Source of the DNA: Chlorokybus atmophyticus
Taxonomy: Eukaryota; Streptophyta; Chlorokybophyceae; Chlorokybales; Chlorokybaceae
Reading direction: 5' to 3'
NCBI GenBank assembly: GCA_009103225.1
Contig: RHPI01002533.1
Coordinates: forward strand, 461,368-525,367
Length of the DNA stretch: 64,000 nt
Positions 13,152 to 24,208 of this stretch are shown here, piece after piece (positions within the stretch are counted from its first letter, which is position 1; every line of letters starts with the position of its first letter). A model generated the notes under the pieces. It saw only the letters and a program-made list of their open reading frames with translations. It did no database searches and was not told the origin of the DNA. The translations under genes were made by a program, and so were the position numbers.

Positions 13152-14767
13152 TTACTGCAGCCAGCTGCAACCATGCGACCATGTGCAAAGGGTGCGTAAC
13201 AAGCTCAGCCTATTCAAGCCAGCTAGAAGCAGGGCTGCCAGCAGCGACTTGGCTATCGCACTTGACGCGACAGGTGCCAACGCATTCTTGCTTGGCATTC
13301 TGCGAAACCCGGCCAGTGCACAGAACCACACAAGGGCAAACAACAGCATGCTCAAGTGCCCTGCGTAGCTGGAAAGCAGGACTGCCGTGGATGTCTGCCA
13401 GGTTGTCTTGCACTCCGCTGCACGACACCAGTAGTGCAACCACTGAGCCGTGACGTACGCGCATGGAACCATGCCATACACGAATCCCGCAAACCTCCAA
13501 GGCAACCGCTTGGCTGATACTCCCGCAACTAGTGGTAGCTCCTGGTAAATAGGCAGGCCCATTGCTAGGCTTCCAATGATGTAAAGCGCCACTCCAGCAG
13601 TCCCATACACAGGCCCATGCCAGATGCTTGCCAGGACAGCACCAAGGGAGTGGAGAGTTATCACTGCTGGACTGCTCGCGCGAGGCAGCTGAATCCGGCT
13701 AACAACCAGCATCAGCATGATAGACAGCACGATGGATAGCCAATGTCTCAATGCTCCAGGCACCAACGCGGCAGCTAGTGCTGGCAACAGGATGATTGAT
13801 ACATTCCAGATGGTGAGATAGGGCCGTTTTGCTGGCTGATCGCAGTTCAAGCCACAGGCTTTGAGAAGAGATACCCACAACACACGCCGCCTGCTGTCAG
13901 TCGAGCGCAACCCAAGGCACAACGTGCGCACGTCATCATTAGCATCCTCCTGCAACCAGGAGTAGTCCAGCTCTGCATGCACGCCGCTGAGGACCGCAAC
14001 GCCTTCTCCCCACTTGCATGCGCACGCTGCTATTTTATGCACGGGATTGCCCTCACGCCCGATCAGCTGATACACAGCCAGTGTCTTGCCACCACGAAAC
14101 CCTTCCGGTGCTTCTTCTGGAACATCGGTGAGTTCACAACCCCCGTTGAAGTAAGAGTACACCAATGTGCCTTCCGGGACCAGCCGCAAAGGTGCGAGGC
14201 AAGCACCAGCTTCGCTGTTGTACGTGTACGGCTTCAGCACCGGCCCTCTGGCAGTCCCTGGATGGAAAGCCAACTCTCTCGTGCCAACAACCTCCAGCTC
14301 TGTGCCTTTGGCGAACTCGCAATGCGCGCTGCCAAAGTACGCCCCTGCACATATGCCGAGGTACGCGCCGCCGTCGTTGACAAACTGTTTGATACGCTCT
14401 GTTCCGCGACCGTTCAATACCGCACAATAGGGCAGATCAGCACCACCTGCATGCACGATGATGCGTAAGTCATCGCCATGAAGGAGATAACCTTGCATCA
14501 AAGGTTGAACCAACGCTGTTGTGCACACACCAGCCTGCAACTTGCTGTGGCTGCATGACTTGACACTGTGAGCGTGCATGCCTATAACATACCAGGAATT
14601 ATAAGCAAAGCAGTTGAGGTTTCCCAGCCACCAGCGATGAGCTCATCTGGCAGGATCTCCGTGACCCTATACGCAGAACCCACCGTCTCGCGCACTGCCT
14701 CTATTACACTGAGAACGCCGCGAGCGCCTGTTCCAGGACCCGCGTAAACTCGTACGGAAGAAGCCAT
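13152..14767 (-). CDS. BPL_N (class I glutaminase-like) domain protein with C-terminal multi-pass membrane domain
   Basis: Two exons, 14767-14593 and 14446-13152, joined in phase 1 (GTATGT donor, TGCAG acceptor) across the motif IIPGGADLPYC; 489 residues. The first ~250 residues match the biotin-protein ligase N-terminal domain, a DJ-1/PfpI-like glutaminase fold: VRVYAGPGTGARGV at the start, LLIIPGGADLPY, then FVNDGGAYLGICAGAYFGS with the nucleophile-elbow Cys of GICAGA, and KWGEGVAVLSGVHAEL with the His that follows in this family. No biotin ligase catalytic domain (GRGRxG) follows. Instead there are about seven hydrophobic segments, beginning TIWNVSIILLPALAAALV and ending AKSLLAALLLAGL. It may be a membrane-tethered amidotransferase-like or sensing protein; its function is unknown to me. 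Confidence 0.78.
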
Positions 14768-15001
14768 GCAGCAGCGCAGGAGCTCGCCACGCTAGGGTTT
14801 ATGAGTGTCTGCATGCAAAGGTGGCTCAGTGCCCTTTTTCACCGAAACTTGTTCACTGCCACAATTGGGTGACGGTCATGCTTTGTAGATGAGTAAAAGA
14901 CGTAGTTCCGGATTAACCTGAAATGCCTAATCCGCAGCAAGCCTCACCTTGCTAAGAGCGCTGACTTGAGGGATTTAATAGCGAGTAGGTGCAACGCACA
15001 G

Positions 15002-15790
15002 TCAATTGGCAGCTTTTTGGTTGGCTTGCTGCTCACTCCGAAGCTGCTTTATGAGGTCGTCTTTGCGACGCAATTCGGCCTGAGCTGTCTGCGTAATACA
15101 AACAAGCTAGATTGCTATGCTTGTTTTGCGAATTGAACACAACGCGATGCCAACAAAGACTGCCCCCACCAACGCCACAGCAATGTCTTTGACGTATCAC
15201 CTTGAATATGCAGGATATGTTCCGCACCAGGACTGTCCGCTCATCCACCAGCTCTTGCACCTGCAGGTTGGGACTCAACACTAACAGACCTGCCAGATTT
15301 GTTGTCAAGCGAAGCAGGTCTGAGTTACAAACAAGGCAAACATGCGCGTCATACAACTTCACCTGCTGTTGAAGCGTAGCAACTTGACCTCTCAAAGCTG
15401 CCACTTCAGAGTCCGACTGGTCCAACCGCTTTTGCAGCTGCTACAAACACAACGTACATGACCAGTTCGCCCAGCACTGAATGGTATGCCTGCCATGCTT
15501 CAGACACAACATGCATGTGACCAGCAAACACCTTGTCCCAAACGCAACTTGTCTATGCATGCTGCATTGCACAAGGCGGTTATATGCTGCCGACTGAGTC
15601 ATGCAGCTTGATAAACGTACAACCTTATTCCATCTGGCATTGGTGGTACCATTCTGTGCACAGCAACACAGCACTGTCTGACGCAATGCTGTCTGCTGCA
15701 CACTTGCCCGCTTACCTCCTTTGGGGTCTCAGTAGGCTCTTTCAACGCTGCCGTCAGGTCGCCATACAAGTCTTCGCTGCCCTCACTCAT
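15002..15790 (-). CDS. Small coiled-coil protein (99 aa)
   Basis: Four exons, 15790-15716, 15440-15363, 15260-15201 and 15088-15002, all phase 0, give 99 residues. It starts MSEGSEDLYGDLTAAL, an acidic N-terminus, then helical heptad-rich segments LQKRLDQSDSEVAALRGQV and AELRRKDDLIKQLRSEQQ, ending KAAN. Donors are GTAAGC, GTGAAG and GTGATA, with CAG or TAG acceptors. I do not recognise the family; the exact phase closure and the coiled-coil register are what make it a gene. It diverges from the lumen-protein gene that begins 277 bp away on the other strand. Confidence 0.6.
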
Positions 15791-16066
15791 GACCAGCGCT
15801 GCAGTTCCTCACCAGCCATCAGCCACTCCAGCAAGCGTCCGTGGTAGCAATGCATGCATTCCAACTTACGCCAACCCCACCAGCATCCGCACAAGCCTCA
15901 GAGCACAACACCAGCAGATACAGCAAGTCAATCCGACCAATCCCACACGTGGACACTGTCGCAACGCCACCAACACCGCCGCCAACACCGCCGCTCTCCT
16001 CAGCGACGACGCTCTGTACTGAGCCTGCTCACATCCAAGGTTGTTGTCTGCTTTGTCAAGGTGGTC

Positions 16067-18046
16067 ATGGCGACATCGGCGGCGGCGGTGTCGGGCTACT
16101 GCGCCTTGCCGTCAGCGTGCGCCTTGGCTACGCTGCGAGCGCACCGCCCTCCGCTCGCCCCCACCACCAGGCCCCTCCTGCTGTCACAGAGGCGGACAGA
16201 CCGTCGCCGCCGGCGGCGGCGAGGCCAAACGGCAGCTGCACAGGGAGCAGGCGGTGTTCCCGACAAGAGTAAGTGCCAGTTTGTAAGCTGTTGCAGAAGC
16301 AATGGTGGTTCCTAGACAGCAATTGCTTGAGGCGCATTGATTGTTTTGGCGGTTTGCAATTGTCTTGGGTTGAACATGCATGCACACAAACCTTGGCATG
16401 TGCGCGTACTGCCAGTTTCAATTGCATTGCATTGGCTGGGTAAAATAGTACACAACTGGCGGGACTTTACTGAATGGGCATGCACAGTCCCAAGGCCCAA
16501 GCATGGGAAAAACCCTTACAGCCAAGCTTGCAGCAAAGCTTTATCCACGCAAAAAGCCTTTCTGCATGTGAGATACGCACGCAACTTATGTACGCAAAGG
16601 TAACCCCACGCGCTGCAGGTCAGGCCAATGTATATAAGGTTCCAGTGGTAGCGAGTGTTGATTTCAATGCCGATGATGTGCACAAGCAAGCGCGCACGTC
16701 GCGGGAATCGTCAGATGTCTGCACAAAGGTGCACACACGTCCCGCTGTTGACAAGCTTGTTGCTCTGCTGCTGTCGTGCTGCTTCAGCGTTGCACAGGCA
16801 CTCACTGTGTTTTCAGGGAGCAGCGTGCTGTTCAGCACCAGGTGATGATAGCCAGCAGGAAGTACATTCAGACAACTTAGTAGCCAGAACAAGACGGCGA
16901 AGCAGTCATCTGGGCGAAGCTGCGCATCAGGTTAGCATTGCAATGACGTGCTGCATGGCTTTCCATAACAGCGTCTTGCATTGCACTCATGATGACAGCA
17001 ATGCACATGAGCATGTGCACACATCGAGTTACTGCTTTGTTTACAGAGTTTGGAGGTAGCCAGCAGCAATGCGGCTTCCCTATGGCAGCGCTTTGCGAAG
17101 CGTGCAGTTGTAGCATCAATGGCTGCGGTGCTGTGCATGCCATCAGCTGCCAATGCGTATAACCTATTTGGATCCCCTCTGGACAAAGACCCTGTTGAGC
17201 CTTTTACCATTTATGGCACCATCTTGTGAGTGTCATTTGTGCACCTCGTGACCATTGTGCTTGTGTGTCAAGTTACCCTGCTGATAAGCGTTTTCAACAT
17301 CCTGTTTGTTGTGCGCAGTAAGAAGTACCTGATAGAAAAGATAGAGAACGGCCGAGTGGTAGCGAGGAAAAAAGGCGTCACCGCAAAATGCTGGCAAGTT
17401 GACTCATTGGGTAATGCTGTGTGCACCGTCACGTGCATATCACTTCATGACAGTGCTTGCGAGGTGCACAGTAATCATCATATAGGTTCAAAGCAGTTCC
17501 GTGACATTGCAATATCTTGCAAGTGACATGTTGATTATTTGTTTCTGTATTCAGTGCCACAGCAATAGAGCCCACATTTGAAACACCTGAGTTTCGCGGA
17601 CTACCCATTGGGATGAAGGTGAGCAACGAAGTGGAATGCACACATTTACTGGTTTGCTGTGCCCTCCTTCTCACTACTTACCTGCGGACGTTCGACAGAT
17701 GAATGTTCCTGGATATGACCCACGTTGCGCCAAGGGAGAGGCCCCCACGAAGGAGGAGGCCTGCATCCAGCCGTGTGAGACGGCTTGCGCGGCTGCGATT
17801 GATGACCACATCAAGCGCGAAAAATCTCTCTCTGGTTACGTCGTGGATGCGAAGGATAGGGCCAACGTGCTCAAGCGGTGCTCGAGACAGTGTATCAACG
17901 AATGTAAGCTCCATGCCCTGTTTTGGGGTCAGTACTTCTCTGAAGCGCAACACAGACAGCTGTGTTTGAGTGTCAACATAGCTGTGTTGATTGCAGGCTT
18001 ACAACCCGGAAATTCGTCATCTTTTGTGGCTCCATTTCGACCTTGA
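16067..18046 (+). CDS. Predicted chloroplast thylakoid-lumen protein with two CX3CX3C motifs
   Basis: Starts MATSAAAVSGYCALPSACAL, followed by an Arg-rich, acid-free stretch typical of a chloroplast transit peptide. Exon 3 then has a second targeting segment: RFAKRAVVASMAAVLCMPSAANA, basic residues, a hydrophobic core and an AxA cleavage site, as in bipartite thylakoid-lumen presequences. The mature part reads YNLFGSPLDKDPVEPFTIYGTIFKKYLIEKI and ends with two cysteine triplets, C-IQP-C-ETA-C and C-SRQ-C-INE-C, then SSSFVAPFRP. Exons from 16817-16930 through 17047-17225, 17319-17410, 17563-17618, 17699-17903 and 17997-18046 close in phase; the link from exon 1 (16067-16268, phase 1) to 16817 does not, so a small exon is missing or a border is wrong. 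I recall similar uncharacterised plant proteins but no function. The cysteines suggest lumenal disulphides or metal binding (inference). Confidence 0.75.
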
Positions 18047-18608
18047 CAGTGGGATGCCATCCAGCTGTCAAGGATCACCCACAAGTGTGCAGCACCTCAG
18101 TGCCTAATGTTTCCTGCACCTCCGCACCACTTGTTCCCAGGCAACTACCTGAATGGTCCAGCAAAAGTCGTGCAAGCGCCAAACTTTTGTGGCAGTGGTT
18201 GCATCTGGCCATAAAACGATGGCGACCGCTGCAGCAAGACAGCCTGCGTACTTGCACAGCTGGAAGGTGCTGGGTAGCCACTGCAGCCTCTGCACTCACG
18301 AGTTTGTAGACGGTATGGAGCGAGCGCTGCACAACTGCACTTGTGACACTGAGTGCTGGTGCTGGCTTGCGCTTGCATTAGTCATGCTGGCGATAAGCAG
18401 TGAGGCACTGAGTCTGCTTTGCTGCCAACTAGTTGATGGTTTGGCAGCCCCTACCCAACCTGTGTTGGACATGCCTACACGTGCAGCCTGAATGCAATTA
18501 CATAGTATATCCACATCATTGAGAGCGTTGATGATGGCGGATGCTACATTCTGTTTTGCATACAATCACTGGCAGATTCACATGCGAGACCAATGCTGGC
18601 GTTGCAAA
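18047..18608. other. Convergent intergenic region
   Basis: Lies between the stops of the lumen-protein gene (+) and the OPA3-like gene (-). Short open frames on both strands show no resemblance to known proteins; nothing further seen. Confidence 0.5.
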
Positions 18609-19765
18609 TCAACTGGTTTTCAATTTACTTATCCAACTTTTCTTGTCGTGTTGGTTTTGCAAACACTGTTCCAACTCAGCGACCCGCTGTTGCAACTGCT
18701 TAACTTGCTGTTCTTGCAAATCAACTTGCGCCCTCACTGCCTGGATTTGCAAAGAACAGAGAAAACAGCTGTTGGCCTGCTGTTGACAGGTGCACTTGAC
18801 TTGCGCAATGCAAGGACAACACATGTTGCCGGCTTATAACATGCTGCAATACAAGCCCAGTGTACCTCTCGATCTTGCCGCAACTGATCATCCTTCCGCC
18901 TTTCCTTCTGTGAACTCCTATTGTACTCAAACAAAACAACTCCGCTCGCAATCTGCGACACACAACGTCAAGGTCATGTCCTAAGCATTGAGATTGATGT
19001 TGTAGTTAAGTGTGCACAAAGTGTGATAGGATGCACTTACTGAAAAAATGACGGTTTCTCCAATAAAGTCCGCAGCATTCTGTATGGCACGCTCTTCGTT
19101 CAACGGGCGGATCTGCTCCTGTGCTTCCTGGCCGCCATACAGCTGCCGTGCGAGACGCACATTGATGCGGTGATAGGCTTGTGCGAAGCCCACAATCACC
19201 TTACGGAAACCTGGCCTGTTGACCGCTTCTTTCTACTTGCATGAAACATTAGCGAAGTAAGTCCCATGAGTGCAACATCCATGGGTGTTTCATTGTAGAA
19301 AAAAAAGGACACGAGAAACATACCAACAAAGCTATCGTATGTGTGTGTGCGCGCACGTGTGTGTGCATGCGCGTGTAAACTCCATAGAGACAAGCTCTCA
19401 GTTTACACATAACAAGGCGCAAAGAGGCTGCCAAGTTGGTTGCAGCACACATTGGCATGATCGCAGCATCAGAGGCAAATAGTTGGGAACTTCAAAGTGT
19501 CTAATCAAACTGTTGTCGTATTGCTAGCAAGCTTGGAATAGATGTACACATAACCTCACGACTAGAGTGTGGTTATGTGTACACATCTGGATGAGACCTG
19601 GTTGCATTGAATGAATAAAAAGACCCTGTACCAAGGACGTACCAAATGTGGAAACCAATAACAATGCGAACGAGTTTGCAAACCTACCTTTACTCTTTGG
19701 GCAAGGGGTTTGGAGAGCGTCCTGATCACCAGAGTGCCTAGCTTAGCGAGCGGCAGCACCGCCAT
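18609..19765 (-). CDS. OPA3-like mitochondrial protein
   Basis: Four exons, 19765-19688, 19232-19041, 18952-18866 and 18740-18609, all phase 0, encode 162 residues, close to the usual 160-180. The start MAVLPLAKLGTLVIRTLSKPLA matches the OPA3 opening, which acts as a mitochondrial targeting region. Exon 2 contains RPLNEERAIQNAADFIGETVIFS, equivalent to the conserved IKPLNEE-GEA-IF block. Exon 3 holds the hydrophobic IASGVVLFEYNR, and the C-terminus is a Gln-rich coiled coil (LQEQQVKQLQQRVAELEQ). OPA3 is associated with the mitochondrial membrane and lipid/morphology homeostasis; human mutations cause optic atrophy. An alternative in-frame Met lies seven codons upstream; I chose the later one because it aligns with the family. 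Confidence 0.9.
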
Positions 19766-20398
19766 GTACAGACCGCCTGCACCCAACCGCGGCTAGCGGT
19801 GGGTCCAGGGCAGGACGGACCAAGCTAGCCCAGCCTTGGGCACCGGCCGCATGCAAGTGGAGAAAACTATCACTCACAGCAACAGATAGCAGCTCCCGTG
19901 AGATACACAGACGTGAACACTGAGCTTGCTTGCTTCTTATGCAACCCCAGACATGGTCAGCTGTTGTATGCGTTGCGGCTGAGCTGCAAATAGTGCTGCT
20001 GCAAGAAGAAAAGGCGATCAATGACACTGTCAACCAACAGACCGCCTGCGCCTGCGCCTCTGCCTCAACAACACCCCGCTCCCGCGTTGCAGCGAAGTTG
20101 TTATCGCATATGTGTACTGAGAGATCGCGCTAAGTTGCTGCAGGCAGCGGGTGAATGATGTTGAGTTCTTTGCACAGAAGCCAAAGAGTCTTGCACGCTA
20201 TTCCCGCTACTCAACGTCTGGAGTTTGTATTTCGGCTTCTCTGAACCAAGCTTCTGCTTCCAGACACCGCTTCACTGCCACTTGTGAGGTCGAGTTGTGG
20301 CACCCGCCGATTGGGTCAGGCCATGCGTTCCGTCCATGCTCAAACTTCTGTGAATCACTACGTTTCACAGTTCACATCTTGCGTGAATTACCGCCCTC
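19766..20398. other. Divergent intergenic region
   Basis: About 630 bp between the OPA3-like start (-) and the SOUL gene start (+), expected to contain both promoters. I could not identify a TATA box or other element with confidence. Confidence 0.5.
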
Positions 20399-21874
20399 AT
20401 GGCTGCGGCGGTGACCGTGGCGGTGTCGCCGTCCTTGTTCATAACGGTACCCGGGCTGCAGAGAAGGAGGAGGCGGGTCGAGGGTGGGGCGAGAGTTGCC
20501 GTCTGTGGCGGTGCGAGGAGCCAGCAGCAGGGACTGTTTGGGGTGGGGGTATGAGTGAGTAAAGGCATGTGTTTGATGTGCTGTGCTGCTGCTGTTGACA
20601 AAAAAGGCTGTCTTTTTGCAAAAAGATGGTACATGGGGCGAATGCTACGGACAGGCACCCCTGTGCCACAATCCCTGCATTCTATATGATATACTGTAGC
20701 CACGACGCATTCACTTGACTTGTCATTTTTCCTGCTCGTACCTTACACGCATGCGCATCCAAACAAAACGAGCAACAGGCCTACATTGTGAGTGCTCCTG
20801 CGCATTGTTTGCATACGTTTCATGATGGGTCTCAACAGGGTTTCTTCAAAGGCAAGAACGACGGCAAACAACAGAGGTCGAAAACAAGTCCACCTGATGT
20901 GGGCCTGCTACAACCACAGTACACGGTAATAAACAATACCTCTGCAGCTGCTTCAGTCTTTTGAAACGGCGCGTGCAGATTAATGCAATTGAACTGATGC
21001 TCCCTGGGACCCGTAATTTTAGCGCAGGTCTTGAAAGCTGATGACAAGTATGAAGTACGCATGTATACAGCGCATGTGGTTGTAGAGACTGAGTACGAAC
21101 GCAGGCCCGATGGTGAGTATGACAATAAAGCTGAACAGCTGGTGACATCAACTGCCAACCTTACTCATCATGCTTGCAGGCTACTTAGCTTTGGGTGAGT
21201 ATGCTGGCGGCGAGAATGCCGAGGGCGTGAAGTTGATTGACACTGCCCCAGTTACAATGGACTACCCGGCCTCCAGTCAGGTAAGCATACAAACACTGTA
21301 CATGCTTGTGTGTTGTTGAGCATTGTGCACAATCGCTCATTATGCACAGCTGCAGGGTGCAAAGACGATGTCGCTGTATGCACGGCGACGAGACTCGGAT
21401 AAAATGCCCCCTTTGCCCCTCAACCCGGCATTGCAGCTGCGCATCGCTGGTGGCGAAGCAGGCAAGGAGGGACATCAGGCATGCACATGTGCAATGCAAA
21501 TCAACACGTTCACATTGATAACGCTGATGTTGTGCCTCACAGTGGCAGTGCTGCCCTTCACTGGCAACGCGACTCCAGCAGCGGCAGCATCTGCGCGCTC
21601 TGAGCTGGTGAAGCTCCTCTCCAGAGATGGCGTAGCGTTGGCCGAGGAGTACCGCGATGGGGCGTTCTGCATCGCTCAGGTGAGGGGGGCGGGGAGGGGG
21701 GGAGTGTGCGTGGTTCTCTGTTGCCTGCGTGTGTGGCCAGCAAACATGTGTAGAGTGCGTGTTGACTGCTGGCGGTTACGCCGGCCAGTTGGTTTACACG
21801 CATGCTTGCAGTATGGCCCTATCTACGCGCTGCTGCAGCGGGTGAACGAGCTGCACCTAAAGGTGGACCTGTAG
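20399..21874 (+). CDS. SOUL-family haem-binding protein, probably plastid targeted
   Basis: Seven exons: 20399-20548, 20839-20925, 21028-21112, 21180-21280, 21356-21461, 21543-21679 and 21812-21874; phases close and give 242 residues. The N-terminus (MAAAVTVAVSPSLFITVPGLQRR, then several Arg) looks like a transit peptide. Family landmarks are YEVRMYTAHVVVETEY, GYLALGEYAGGENAEG with IDTAPVTMDY (compare the SOUL FNTLFEYI..KI.MT.PV block), AVAVLPFTGNAT, and the end GPIYALLQRVNELHLKVDL. SOUL proteins bind haem or tetrapyrroles, in plants in the cytosol, plastid or plastoglobules. Intron 5 appears to use a GC donor (GCAAGG at 21462); a GT donor at 21450 would also keep frame but shortens a conserved strand. 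Confidence 0.88.
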
Positions 21875-22041
21875 TGTAGACCCTCACAGAGTGCTTCAAC
21901 AAGGCAAGCGTCCAAATGGTGCAAGAGGGAATGGTATTGTCTGGTTATATTTCTGCCTAGCCAGCCTGTTGCAACGGTTAGGTACAGAGGGGAGAATTCG
22001 GCGTAGCATGCTGTTTCTTGAAACCTTGGTTATTATTACAG

Positions 22042-24208
22042 TTAGTCCTTTGCGTCCATGATGCCTCCAGCAGTGATCTGGTAGACGTGTATGGCTGTCA
22101 AGGCGTAACAAGCTGACAGTGGGTGAGTGCAAGCACACATACTGCATCATGTTCAAACTTTTCTGTTTGGGTGGATATAGCTTCGGCTTCCGGAAGGTTC
22201 GGGGAGTCGTAAATCTTCATCACTCGCTGCTCGCCCTTCCCTTTGCGCAGGCTCAATCGAACAGTTGATGCGTGCGCCATGACATGACCGCCAGCGGGCT
22301 TCTTTGGGTCAGCAACAAACATGGCGCCCGCTCCAGGATCCGAGATAACTGGTGCATAGACAGTCATATAGGCAGCCATGCAAGGCTCATGCATCCGTGG
22401 TGCTAACCGCATTGCGTAAGCACCTTGATTCGTGTAGTACACTGCCACATTGAACTCCTCAGCAATCTTCACCAGTGTGGACAGGAATCTTGCCAGTTTT
22501 TGCTGCAAGCAGTGGCACGCGCGTGAGTGTATACATGTCTTAATACAACTGCAGGATGGAAGAGATGTCACCATGCGTGCTTACTTGTCTTTCGGCAAGC
22601 TCTCCTCTGCCTGAGAAGTCTACCCGGAACAGTGCAGTGATGGAATCGATAATCTGCAACAGGTAGTGAGCACGCAGATTGTTGGACTGCGCTTGGTGAC
22701 AGCACCTACCAGAAGCCTGAAAGGTTCCTCGACCATCTTTGCAGCAAGGGCCATCAGCAGGTCTTGTTGATGTTCGTGGGTGTATGCGCGAGCATAGACA
22801 ATGTTGTCCAGCACAGCATTGGCGTCCAGGCTGTACCGCTCAGCAATGGGAATGATGCGATCTGGACGACTGCAGCCATAGTGTCAAGGCAAGCAAGTAA
22901 TTGAAGAGTGCGTGCTCAAGAGAGAAAGATAAAGCATTGCATACTGGCTGAATGGGATACAATGTTCCCTCAGTGTCGATGTAGGCCACCTTGCCCGCAC
23001 CACCCTTCATGGACACTGGTAACTGTGTTGTGACACAGAATGTATGTGCCAGTTGAGTCTTTCCAGTTCTGTAGAGGCCAACGCAAGCATTAGCACACTG
23101 CACTCAACATAGGTTCACGTACTACTACAGACTTTGCAGTATATCTGGTTGTGATGGTCAGCGCATGCCAAAGAAGGTTGTACCTGAATTCTCCAAAGGC
23201 CTCTGTCAAGCACATGGTCTCCAGGCCACCTGTCAGTTCAATAGCTGTGTGCAATGTCTCTCACCCGTTAATCAAACACTCGCAGTCAATCTCTCACCTC
23301 CAAGCAGATCATCAAGGGCTGTTGAGCCTGTTGTTATCCGAATGACGCTTTTACGCTGCAGGCCACCAGACGGCAGAGTGTGTAAGTGTTGCAGGAAGCA
23401 ACGTTGACTCTCTGTGCATTTAGAAGGCTCTACTTGACAGACAAGAAGGGCTAACTGTTCAAGAGCCGGGTCTCACCCGCTCAAGAACAGCGTTGCCTGT
23501 GATGTAGCCTGCGTTCTGCAAGACAGGTAGCACTGTTGTTAGGTTTCAATGAACGCCAGTGCCAGCGTGCACTTTTTGGTTGTTGTCAAGCCTGTCGCAG
23601 AAGTTTAGAATGCAATACATGCAAACCTCCTGCCAGAACTTACCGGCAGAACTTTGGCAACGGCTTCAGCCATCTTCTCAACCTTTCCTTCGGACAAGCC
23701 CTTGATGTTGGCCAGCACTTTGCGTGTTCGCATAAGGAACCCATTGCAAGTGTAGATGCCAGCCTCCTTTAGCTTCTTTACGTCGCCAGCATTGATGCCG
23801 AATGAGGTCACTGAAACAGCAAAGAGACCTTTGTTAGCTGCTATTGTCAATTGCAAGAGCAATGGAGACTACAGTACGGCTGTCATGCATGTTGGAGCAT
23901 GCCGGCAGCAGGCGGCATCACAGCTGTGTACAGTCTGAAGCTTGACTAATACATTTGCTTCTGCAGCTACTGCTAAGCAGGCGCACTAGTTGCCAGCAAG
24001 CAGGTGCGCGTACGTTTTTCCAAGTGACAGAAAGCTGCACGCACAAGCTCACAAGCAGAGCCTTGGCTTGTGTACTAAGCAGCACAAGCGGTCACTTACA
24101 CTTGTCTATGGACTCAAAGCTTTCTTCCTCGTCAGCATCATCATCAACCATAGCAGCTTCATCGACAGCCTCTGGTGGCGGGGCAGCAGCCCGACGACTG
24201 GCAAGCAT
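22042..24208 (-). CDS. DMC1: Meiotic recombinase DMC1
   Basis: Strand-exchange ATPase of the RecA/RAD51 family that catalyses interhomologue strand invasion in meiosis. Eleven exons (24208-24100, 23810-23644, 23515-23477, 23355-23298, 23229-23184, 23068-22961, 22869-22710, 22653-22585, 22502-22424, 22348-22179, 22086-22042) keep frame and give 349 residues, the usual size. N-terminal HhH region: [20 protein letters not shown] and [17 protein letters not shown]1-specific rather than RAD51-like. Walker A spans an exon junction as GEFRTGKTQ, with Arg where many relatives have Ser. Other landmarks: [61 protein letters not shown] (Walker B and L1 region), [19 protein letters not shown], and the end [11 protein letters not shown]. 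Introns 6 and 10 look minor-class. Its presence implies that the organism, or a recent ancestor, has meiosis. Confidence 0.95.
22087..22178 (-). other. Candidate U12-type AT-AC intron in DMC1
   Basis: 92-nt intron starting ATATCCACCC after the PEAEA codons and ending ..CATACAC before [22 protein letters not shown], a good U12 branch-site core, sits about 12 nt before the terminal AC. Splicing here restores the conserved DMC1 C-terminus in phase 0. No GT donor with an AG acceptor gives an equally clean junction. Confidence 0.72.
22870..22960 (-). other. Candidate U12-type intron (GT-AG) in DMC1
   Basis: 91-nt intron between the EGT and FRPDR codons. Its 5' end is GTATCCCATT, matching the U12 donor consensus RTATCCTTT at the first six positions. 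A branch-like TGCCTTGAC (consensus TTCCTTRAC) lies about 14 nt before the CAG acceptor, the spacing typical of minor-class introns. Phases on both sides agree (phase 2). Confidence 0.7.
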
